64,000 nt of DNA, from assembly GCF_902806685.2 (NCBI RefSeq), contig NC_048539.1, positions 6,770,501 through 6,834,500 of the forward strand. The letters run 5' to 3'. Position numbers and translations under genes: made by a program. How positions within the stretch are numbered: position 1 is the first letter of the stretch; each line of letters opens with the position of its first letter. This document shows positions 38,107 to 49,400 of this stretch, in pieces. Below the pieces are notes generated by a model. That model had not been told where the DNA came from. It saw only the letters and a program-made list of their open reading frames with translations, and did not search any database. The stretch comes from Maniola hyperantus (taxonomy: Eukaryota > Arthropoda > Insecta > Lepidoptera > Nymphalidae).

Positions 38107-39309
38107 CACAGAGTACATTATATATACTGGTATAGAGACGACAGCTAATCTTTCGTAGTGGCGCCATCTGTTTCTAATTGCAGTAACTATTGTATGTAAA
38201 TTATTTTTAATTTTTTCCGGCCTTGGATACTAGTTTTTAAGGTCAACTATATAGCTATACGTATAACAGGTATAACACGTGTGCAGGTTTGATTCATTAT
38301 TATATTTTATAGGTAGTGACTTCAAAGAAAATACGAATCAAAAATTATAATCCCGCTTAGGTACACGTCGCAATATGGCAGAAATTCAGTCTTATTCTTA
38401 GTTCGGCCGCATTATTTATTATTTTATACATTGAAAGAAGTACTTTCAGTACTAAAAGTTGAGGTAATAAAACAAAACCCGTAATTTATTATTTAAAACT
38501 AAATTTTCTTTTTTTCTTTACACATGATTTTTGTACTGCTTCTCTATAGGTATTAGGTTATGTTGAATTTAGCATGATTTTAAAAGTGAATATCCCAGCA
38601 GTACACTTGAATGGATGGATCACGGATGCAGTAAGACTGCGTAAACAAAAATGTGGCACAAACATGGATGTCAAGGTTGCTATAGTACTCTTATTATAAA
38701 TGCGAAAGAGTGTTTGTTTGTTGGTTTGTCCTCCAATCAAGTCGCAACGTGCAACGGATTGACGTGATTTTTTGCATGGGTATACTATAGACTATACATA
38801 TAGTCTATGGGTATAGATATAGACCTAGAGAGTGAAATAGGCTACTTTTTATCCCGGAAAATTAAAGAATTCCCTCAGTGTTTTTAAAAACCTAATTCCA
38901 CGCTGATGAAGTCGCGGGCTTCAGCTAGTAGCATAGGAGTAATAGTGTCCTGTGGCTAGTAGCACCTAGTAGTAAATAAACTTTTTGAGTCGTAGAGATC
39001 TTCTTCTTCTTCTTAATTTGTTTTATGGGAAGTCGTAGAGATACCAGATTACAGTGCGACAAGGCTCTCTTGCCACTTGATTGACATTGACAGGGGGGCG
39101 CTATTGGAGAACAAAGGCTTAGAATATTCAAACAAGAACAAAGGGGACACTTGACGGCACCGTTAGTTCCGATTTCGCCACGCGCCAAGATAGCCTTGTC
39201 GCACCGTAATTTATTTTTTGATAAAACGCCATCTAGTTCTAATTGCACAAACTAAAATAATGGAGATTTTTTATACTAAACAACATTAGTTCTATCTGTT
39301 AAGACCCTG
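38107..39309 (-). mobile_element. Non-autonomous hAT-like element, copy 1
   Basis: 1203 bp, flanked by a perfect 8-bp duplication CCAGTCCC (38099-38106 and 39310-39317). Termini CACAGAGTACATTATATA and, inverted, CAGGGTCTTAACAGATAG share the CAnnG pattern of hAT ends but little more. Copy 2 at 48532-49735 is the same sequence, with one 1-bp indel noticed by eye. Inside are a family A SINE (38690-38932) and a MITE with inverted TGCGACAAGGCT ends (about 39047-39212). Subterminal direct repeats GCCATCTNNTTCTAATTGCA lie about 54 bp from each end. No transposase. It ends 197 bp upstream of the MED14 ATG. Confidence 0.88.
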
Positions 39310-39383
39310 CCAGTCCCTTTCTCAAAAAGTACTCTGTGCTTTCTCAAACACCTTTTTTTTCTGTGTGGTCGGCACAGCACAGA

Positions 39384-40360
39384 TGCATCAATCATTATTA
39401 TTTATAACAATCTCAAATTGTTCTGATTGGCTGAATTTGTGCGATTCTTGTTGCAACAATGCATTGTGGCCAATAGTGAGCGAGCGTCAACCAATCAGAG
39501 ATGATTGCGATCATGACATTGTAGCTGTCAAACAACCGCGGTAGGGCCACAGAGGTGATTGCGATCGTGACATTGTAGCTGTCAATCTCCCGCAAGCCCG
39601 TAGATAGAGTAATAATGGTAGATACAGGAACGTTTGCTTTCTCATTCACACTAAAAAGAGAGCACACATAAAGTTATTAATGTAGAATTGTATACAGAAA
39701 CGCAGCTAACCTATTTTTTGTCCCTTATCGTATAACTGGTTTGTTCAAGAATACATACAAGGAATGCAACTTTAGTTGCAAAACAAACTTTGAGAATTCG
39801 TGGCGTAATTGTGTTTCTCATGAGTTATTTACTGGTTTTCACTTTTCACATCAAAAACGTTTAATACAAATATTCTTGATCGTTTAATACAAATATTGAC
39901 TACTAAACAATGGTAATAATAATTGTCGTGTTATTCATCGTTACGTCGTGCTATCGCTATCTCATACGCGGTTAAACACACTAAACAGTACTTCAATGTA
40001 CCTTTGTTACTCTATCTACGCGCAAGCCCTTTTCTTATTTAAACTGGCTTAACGGGTCTGAGTTCTTGCTCTTTCGAGCCGTAAAACCAGTTCTAGCCTT
40101 TCGGAGACATCATTTCTTATAAAATGTAGCTCAAAAAAACTGTAACCCAGGGCTTCAAAGCCAGTTAAAAAAAATTATGGTTGTCACGGTTGTCGAGCTG
40201 TCAATTGTCAATCTTTATGTTTGACAGCTACAATGTCACGATCGCAATCATCTCTGATTGGTTAATGCTCGCTCACTTTTGGCTACAATGCATTGTTGCA
40301 ACACGAATCGCACAAATTCAGCCAATCAGAACAATTGAGATTGTAATAATGATTGATGCA
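39384..40360. mobile_element. 977-bp element with long terminal inverted repeats
   Basis: The first about 150 bp (TGCATCAATCATTATTATTT, CTGATTGGCTGAATTTGTGC, ATTGCGATCATGACATTGTA) return inverted at 40205-40360. The interior has no transposase-like ORF. A solitary arm of the same family is at 43617-43725. A clear target duplication was not identified. Confidence 0.75.
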
Positions 40361-40526
40361 GGTTTTAGACAATCGCCCATAGAGTTAATCATTCATTCGC
40401 ACTGTTGCTAGATCTATGTCACCTATACCCCGTTCATTAAGCATCATTCAACGCGCTTTTGGACAATAATGCTCAATGGGACCCATTTAATGATGGGTCT
40501 ATAAGTTCGGGAGTTACTGAAGTAGG

Positions 40527-40574
40527 TACGCTGAGAGCATTGCATGAATATGTCATTCAATGTTCTCAGCGTAC
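40527..40574. repeat. Near-perfect 17-bp inverted pair
   Basis: GTACGCTGAGAGCATTG (40527-40543) and CAATGTTCTCAGCGTAC (40558-40574) pair with one mismatch across a 14-nt loop. Confidence 0.6.
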
Positions 40575-41608
40575 ATATTCAAAATTCTTTGATCTTTTAT
40601 CGTTTTGTATTTTATGTCTTTTTTCTTGTACCTTTATTTGTATTTAAATTTATTATTAATCATCTAGTTAGTGTAAGTGGCACTGCCGTTCTAATTAGAT
40701 ATAAAATAAATAAATAAATAAATAAATCTAAGCAATCGCCCTACAGAACTAATGTCAGTCTTGACTTTGAAGTACCTAATAATAAATTTAAAGAGATGAT
40801 TTCAATAGTTTTCTTTTTATGACTCTAGATTGACTAGGTCTAGGACTAGGTAGGACTGGTTCTAGCCTTTTTGAGCCTAATCCGATCGAGGCGATCGACC
40901 ATCGATATTTTGAATGAATAAATATAGTAAAAATAAGAAGTAGATAAAGCCATAACCAAAAAAATACTTATCAATTTTTATACCTTATCGATAGTTGGAA
41001 TTTTATATCAATATATCTAAAAAATAAAAATTGCTCAAAATATCGATATATTGAACAAATAATATCGATATTTTTAGGCTAGGCTAGGTGTAAATTAAAT
41101 ATGTTTCTTGGTCATATTGCTGGAGTGAATGTATTCTGTGATATTGCGACCATTGATGGACCATTGCCATTGCGAGTCACCGATGCATAGAGTAAATGCA
41201 CCGATGATAAAAGTTGATAAAAGTTGCGAGTTGCGACAGCGAACCAGCGAACGACATGCGCACTGATGCGATGCGTGCGTTGTGCCGTTTGTTCATGTTT
41301 GGATGAATATTAATTTTTTCAATTAATTTTGTTATTATTCTAATTAGAATATGTACAGGATTATAAAAATAATAACTTGTAAAGTGATGATATAAAAATA
41401 AAGTGTAAATTGTTTGAGCAAAACAAGAAGCAGTGCTAACTTTAACCAAACTTTCATAGTTTTATTGTGCTTGCTTATTTTGAACCAATTTATGCAATAA
41501 ATGAACTATTGTTGTTTCATAAAAACAATAAAAAACTTAAGTACATTTGGAATTTTGAAAGGTGTTAACAGGTCACGGTTTTATATTCGTCAAACTCAAG
41601 TAGCCAGT

Positions 41609-44600
41609 ATGGGACTGTTAACAGAAGGAAGTCCTCTCTCTTGGGAAGAGACGAAGGCTTTGGCAGAACACGTGCGACAGCACGGAGTCGAACAGTTTAT
41701 TAATCTCTATAGAAAACTTAGAGATCGCACAGGAGATGTTCTTAAATGGGGAGATGAGGTCAGTCAATAACAACTACTATTATAAAATAGCATTTAGAAT
41801 GCACTAAACATTCAGATTTTATGTAAAATGTTTGCCTATTCTCTGATCTAGTGGTAAACTATTTTAATGATGTTATTGAACATTATGAAAATATCAATTC
41901 TAGCTGAAAAAAGGTTCATCAAATAAATAAGTAGGTACCTAAATAATAATATGAAAAATTCAATTTCATAGTTTTCATGTTGATGAGAATATAAAATTAT
42001 ATACTACACTTTAAAGAGCTTATTAATGAAAATAATATTTTGTATTTTAGGTGGAGTATATTATAGTAAAATTTGATGATGAAAATCGGCGAGCTACAGT
42101 TAGCTTAAGGGCAGATGAACTTTTACCTAAGCTACAAGAAAAAGAGCTGGCTGATCCACAAAGTAATATTTTATTGAATTTAAACCTCAGAAGCCTATTT
42201 GACTAATTGATTTAAAAAAAATTACATCAATACCCTTATTATAAATGCGAAAGTGTGTTTGTTTGTCCTTCAATCACGTCGCAACGGAGCATGGATTGAC
42301 GTGATTTTTTGCATGAGTACATAGAGTACTTTTTATCCCGGAAAACCAAAGAGTTCCCACAGGATTGTTATAAACCTAAATCCACGCGGACGAAGTCGCG
42401 GGCGTTAGCTAGTACATCATATTTTATGAACAATGAACATGTTTTCATTAAGATCTTTGTTGTGTACTCTCTTACTGCTTTAAAACAAACATATTTTTCT
42501 TACAGCTTTTTATAACAAACATTTTATCTATAACAATTATCTACTGAATTGCTTATTAAGCTTCTGAGTAAATTAGAGATCGAATTCAAATGCAGGTGGT
42601 CACATAGACAAAGCTATATGATTACTGAGCAATTCAATAAAAATATATAAATGATAATTTTTCTATAGTAGCTTTAGGTATGTATAGGCTGCAACAGGTT
42701 GAGATGGCAATCGGGGTATGAGGCAGGGGGACGCCCTGCACACCTGCACATCAGCCGCGCTCAGCCACATCAGGTTAGAGCGGAGGAGCGGGGGGTGCAG
42801 GGTGTTCCCTTTCCAATTGCCATTTCAACCTGTCGCATACTCTCTCTATGTGTGCTCTCTGTATGAGCTTTATTGTAATAAGAGTGCTAAGTTGATTGCT
42901 GTCATTAAATAAGAATCTAGGAAGGTGCTTATGTTGCCTGATAAAGATTTCAGTACAGTACTAATAAGGCCACCCTTGCACGTTTTGTTTTATACCGTAT
43001 TTTTTGTTTTTGAGTGTGCAATAAACTGTTCATTCTTAGCTTATAAAACTATAAAGTCAGTTAATCAAAATGTGTCTAATCATCTGTGTTTAAAAACTGC
43101 AAAATCATTCATGTACTACACAGTAAATAGTAATGCAAACAATGTGCCATTAATCATTAATGACACATTGTTTGCATGTGTCATTAATCATTAATGACTC
43201 ATTGTTTGCATGGAATGGAGATAGATTATATCCTGGATAAAAACCTAAATCCACATGGATGCTATAAGGGGTATCGTCTAGTCTTGTATAATTCACAGAT
43301 GGTGATAGTCATTACGACGATAAGGTAGGTAAGGGACAAGATGGCAAAATAAAGTTTAGGAAAAGTTATGACAAGATGTAGTACTTAAAGTTGAGATTTG
43401 ATGATTGTTAATTTTATATTTATAATCTCCTTTATTCAAAAATATCTTCATGTTAGCCCATGTCTCTCCAGGATGCAAGCTAATCAGATTGGCAGATGGG
43501 CCGTGAAAACGTGACATACAAACCCACTAGCGCATTTATAATAATAGTATGGAATAATATTTTGTTCAGTGTATGTTGTCAAATCTGAAATATCAGTAGG
43601 GCGATTACGTAAAACCTGCATCAATCATTATTACAATCTCAATTGTTGTGATTGGCTGAATTTGTGCTTGCGACTAATCAAAGGTGATTGCGATCATAAC
43701 ATTGTAGCTGTCATTCTACTGTAATCGAGCTGCGGCAATTAAAAAGAAACCAAACTACACTACAAACAATTGCTTGCTTATATTTTTTAATTGTTTACTA
43801 TTTTAACATCTGTAAAAAATAACCTATTGAAATGTCTTAACTTAAATGATTGATTGTTAATAATTATCAAGTAATGAGTATCTTATTTTGTATTGTCTTA
43901 ACAATACAATGTGAGGTAAGCTTCAACATGAGTGGGAGCACTCAAGTAGTATAATGAGGAAATCTTATGTTTCATGTTGAACAAACACCACATGACATCA
44001 TACATTGATTTTCCATGAAACTGCTATCAACTAGCAATCGCCGTTAGCTTCGCCACCATGATATCTGGTCTGTTTCTTTCTACTGAGCCAATTTTGATTA
44101 AACTTAGCAAGGCATGGAAGTCTGACTAGTTAAATGTTTTTGAACTTTCACATTACTTCTAAAACTTTTAAAAGTTTCCCAATATTCCCTTGTACCATCA
44201 AACTAAGTAAATTTGAAGTTACAGGGTTAGTCATGTTTAACTTCTCTAATGTTCTTTCTTGTAAAAAATCAGTTTTGGTGTTTAGCAAAAGTGTTTACTT
44301 TTGAATAGCCAAAGCCACTGAATCGAAATGCTTTTCCTGGACTAGAACCTCTGCATATATTGGCACATATTTCAGAAGGGGTTATTATTAATTAAAACTT
44401 CATGGTCCATTTCCAGATTTTATATTGATTTTACAAACAATTATCATAACAAATATAATAGCATAGATGCTAGACATTGTTTTCTTTGTAGATGTGAAAT
44501 CGCTATGGCGTCCAGAATATGGAGCATACATGGTGGAAGGTACTCCAGGAAAGCCATATGGTGGTCTTTTGGCTCACTTCAATATTGTCGAAGCCAATAT

Positions 44601-46398
44601 GCGATATCGCAGAGCTGAAGCTAGTACTCTATTGAAGGATGGAGAAGTTATTATGAGTATAACAAATTTCCCAAGGTAAGTGATACTAATTGAGATAGGT
44701 ATATCATATATGTTTACATCTAGTCATATAAATCCACTGAAATAAACATACTATAGTCTATACAAGTGTGCTGGAAGAGGTGTGCAATTCAAAATGACAA
44801 GCATTTTTTGCTGATTAAAAGCATCCCACTGAGTACCAGTAATTAAAATTAGCACTATGTGTCAGACGTGATCACACTATGTAAGATGTCTCATCAGTCA
44901 TCACTAGCATTTAGTTCCGAGTACGCTCTCATGACGCTCACTGCATGCTGCTATCAGTGCCAAAATTGCGAAAAACTAAGCAACTTGATTCTTCGAAGAA
45001 TTAAAAGATCGGCAACCGCAGGTCCAGCGAACTTGTATTAGTAGAGGTCAGTGTATGAACCATACATAAGTTCATAGTCATCTGTTAATTTTGCAAGGTT
45101 ATTATAAGTATTATTTCTATTTCATAATATTATGTTTTGTGATGCAACCATCATGGCTGTGTAAGCAAGAAGTTTTGGGTTTGTTTCCCGGCTGGATCAA
45201 TTCAAACCACCCTATCATACCAAATGACTTCATAATATCTATACCTACTATGTAAGTATAGATATTATGAAGTCATTTGGTACATATTAAGGTTATCTTC
45301 GAAACTGCAAGTCATGGATCCAGTGGCGCATGATTGTTAGATATATGTATTTAGTAAATGTTTAACATAAACAAATTCAAATTGCTAGTCAAATAAAAAT
45401 AGCATTAGATACCTAGGTTGGTACATATTTACATGGTAATCCATACTAATATTATAAATGCGAAAGTGTGTCTGTCTGTCTGTCTGTCTGCTAGCCTTTA
45501 ACGGCCCATGCGTTCAACCGATTTTGACGAAATGTGGTACAGCGATAGCTTGCATCCCGGGGAAGGACATCTTAGATTACTTTTTATCCCGGAAGATCAA
45601 ATAGTTCTCACGGGATTTTTAAAAACCTAAATCCACGCGGACGAAGTTGCGGGCATCATCTTGTAAATAATATGACTGAAAAGCGTTATTTGTTATTTAT
45701 ATAAAATCCACACATTGAACAAGCAATCTGACCATGGCCACTGATTGATGTTATAATGTCGACCCTGTTACCACTGTGTTTATTATAACTACATTATATT
45801 ATATAGCTGACCCGCCCCGGCTTCGCTCGGGTGGAGTATTTCGGCCTGGGAGTGTCATTGTGAAGCCGTTGCTTGATACCTAAAATATCAATTCACTATC
45901 AGAAATTCTAAAATCCCCACGATTTAGGACTCTAGTACTTTGCAGCATCAGGATTGAAGAGTTAGGATCCGAAGTTCAATGATGTAGCCTTAGTACCTAA
46001 ATTAATTTTGCATCATCCGCAGTTACTGAAACATTATAGTTTTTTGTTGAATTTAAAAAAATATATTTGCAAATCGGTCCAGAAACCTCGAAAAATCGAT
46101 GTAGAAAAAAGAACCACCTCCTTTTTGACAGTCGGTTAAAAACCGATGACCTTGAAATATTTACGGAACAATCTTTAAAATATCCCCTTTCTAACAAAAA
46201 AAGAATGAATGAAATCGGACTACGCTTTAATGAATTACAACTCAGTATACATTTTAACTTTCATCCCCTCTCCTACGGGATCCATGCTGAATTTCGGGAT
46301 AAAAAGTATCCTATATTTTTCCTCATAGTATGACCTCAAATCGTACCAAGTTTCATTGGAATCCATTCAGTAGTTTCAGCGTGATGCGCGGCCGTGAT

Positions 46399-46439
<41 letters not shown>

Positions 46440-49400
46440 TAGACAGACAGACAGACAAAAATGAAAAAAATTACAGTTTTGGGTTCAGTATCGATTATAG
46501 AGTGCCCTCGAAAAAAAAATTTCAAAATATCTTCAATGTACAGAATTTGACCTGTTACAGTTTTATTATAAGTATATGAAAAAAATTACAGTTTTGGGTT
46601 CAGTATCGATTATAGAGTGCCCTCGAAAAAAAATTTTCAAAATATCTTCAATGTACAGAATTTGACCTGTTACAGTTTTATTATAAGTATATCAAAATAT
46701 CTTCAATGTACAGAATTTGACCTGTTACAGTTTTATTATAAGTATTGATAGTTATAATAAACACTATAATATTATTATAAGCTAGCTGATGCTCGCGACT
46801 TCGTGCTAGTGGTGTCAAATACTGTTAAATGTTCATAATATGCTAAAAACAATTGTTAAAAAAAAATATCGATAAATAAATACGTTATAAATATAACGGT
46901 TGAAAAAAAATGAAATTCCCTTCATACTTAAACAGGCTTAGGACTGTCTAGCTACCCATCAGTGCCTACTGCCTAGGCGTATTTAGAAGTTCATTGATTT
47001 TATCTTACATTACTTACGTTTTATTTTTTATTTTTTTTAACTTGTTTTTTTTTGTTTTAGGTTTTTTTAATTTAATAGATTTTATTGACATTTAGAATTT
47101 TTTTCTACTTTTTTTTGGATTTTTTTTAGCATTTACTTAATAGATTTTATTTACATTTAGAAACATGATTTGGGCCACCTTTGATGTACTGAGGCGAGTC
47201 CTTCTATCATTAATGATATAGCCCGCCTTCGAAAATGCCCTCTCACACGGCACCGAACTAACCATTATGTTACACTTGGTTTTGAAAATTTTGTATAGCA
47301 TTGGATATATTAATTGGTGGGTTTTCCACCACGTCAAAGGGCAAACTTTTCTATTTACTACAGTCTCCTTCAAAAACATGTCTAGCTCCTCTTGAGCTTT
47401 GGTTTCCGCCGTCTTTGGAGCAATTGATGATATTATTACTGAATCAATTTGTTTCCATATTCTGTTATTATCGACACCACCATCATTTACTCTATTCACC
47501 ACCCCGGGATGTAAACCGTTGGGTCATGAAAAGATAGCAGACAGACAGACACACTTTCGCATTTATAATATTATATGTATAATAATATAATATTAGTATA
47601 GACTAGATGATGCCCGCGACTTCATCCGCGTGGATTTAGGTTTATAAAAATCCCGTGGGAACTCTTATGATTTTCCGGGACAAAAAGTAGCCTGTCTTTC
47701 CCTGGAATGCAAGCTATCTTATGAACGACAAGAATCTTGTCGTTCTGTGTTGTTTATCTCTGTCAGAAATTTCGTCAAAATCGGTTGAACGGATGAGCTG
47801 TGAAAGACTAGCAGACAGACAGACAGACACACTTTTGCATTTATAATACTAAATATGGACAAGTATGGATTACCTACTTAAATAAGTATATAAAATCAAT
47901 TTAAGTTATCTAGGTAGGTACCTACCTAACTTACTATCTCTCACTCTCTCTTGAATTTTGAATTTTAATTCGAACCTCGATAAATTATATAAAAGTTAAA
48001 ACCTGCCATATATCATGTTATACCTGCTAAAGAAGTAGGTACCTACTTAAACACGAAAAACGAATGCTAACTAATACTCAATACCTACCTACCAACTTTA
48101 TTTCATAACGAGAGAAGGAATGCCAAAAATCCTTTTTTTTAATAAAGTCATCATCATCAAATTACCGAAATAAAATAAACTAGTAAAAAGTCTACCAACG
48201 CGCACTATCGTTAATAATCAAAACATCAACAAATAACAACAAAGTTATTTAACTTATGTATTATTTGTGTATCAAATCAAAACATCAACAAAATTAACAA
48301 CAAAATTATTTAACTTATTTGATAACACTTTGTATGTATTCGATGGGAACAACAAATCATTTGCTAACTGATATGCTAAATTTATTATCATATCGATGAG
48401 GTGGTATTAAACATTAGTTGACTTGCTATTTTTAACCATATTCAATACATCGGTATTTTTAACCGACTACTTGTTGCGGACTCGCGGATATCGCGTGACG
48501 TAATCGGTTTCGGTCGCCTTCGGTATGTCTCCAGGGTCTTAACAGATAGAACTAATGTTGTTTAGTATAAAAAATCTCCATTATTTTAGTTTGTGCAATT
48601 AGAACTAGATGGCGTTTTATCAAAAAATAAATTACGGTGCGACAAGGCTATCTTGGCGCGTGGCGAAATCGGAACTAACGGTGCCGTCAAGTGTCCCCTT
48701 TGTTCTTGTTTGAATATTCTAAGCCTTTGTTCTCCAATAGCGCCCCCCTGTCAATGTCAATCAAGTGGCAAGAGAGCCTTGTCGCACTGTAATCTGGTAT
48801 CTCTACGACTTCCCATAAAACAAATTAAGAAGAAGAAGAAGATCTCTACGACTCAAAAAGTTTTATTTACTACTAGGTGCTACTAGCCACAGGACACTAT
48901 TACTCCTATGCTACTAGCTGAAGCCCGCGACTTCATCAGCGTGGAATTAGGTTTTTAAAAACACTGAGGGAATTCTTTAATTTTCCGGGATAAAAAGTAG
49001 CCTATTTCACTCTCTAGGTCTATATCTATACCCATAGACTATATGTATAGTCTATAGTATACCCATGCAAAAAATCACGTCAATCCGTTGCACGTTGCGA
49101 CTTGATTGGAGGACAAACCAACAAACAAACACTCTTTCGCATTTATAATAAGAGTACTATAGCAACCTTGACATCCATGTTTGTGCCACATTTTTGTTTA
49201 CGCAGTCTTACTGCATCCGTGATCCATCCATTCAAGTGTACTGCTGGGATATTCACTTTTAAAATCATGCTAAATTCAACATAACCTAATACCTATAGAG
49301 AAGCAGTACAAAAATCATGTGTAAAGAAAAAAAGAAAATTTAGTTTTAAATAATAAATTACGGGTTTTGTTTTATTACCTCAACTTTTAGTACTGAAAGT

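Larger units (their letters stand above)
37903..41608. promoter_or_regulatory. Divergent MED14/GCLC intergenic region
   Basis: Both genes start from this 3.7-kb interval, so their promoters must lie here. More than half is transposon: the hAT-like element (38107-39309) and the 977-bp TIR element (39384-40360). An imperfect 17-bp inverted pair is at 40527-40574. The likely GCLC promoter and 5' UTR are 41100-41608. No convincing TATA, DPE or antioxidant response element was found. Confidence 0.55.

Noticed and set aside
41172..41183. Antioxidant response element near the GCLC start
   Set aside because: The complement reads GTGACTCGCA. The spacing between TGAC and GC is one base short of the usual TGACNNNGC, so the match is not convincing.
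46402..46456. Regularly spaced short repeats that could suggest an array
   Set aside because: Simple (CAGA)n microsatellite within a retroelement-like repeat. No spacers.
48593..48886. 97-codon ORF, also present on the other strand at 38925-39248
   Set aside because: It lies inside the hAT-like element, across the nested MITE, and has no recognisable domain. The duplication is that of the element, not of a gene.
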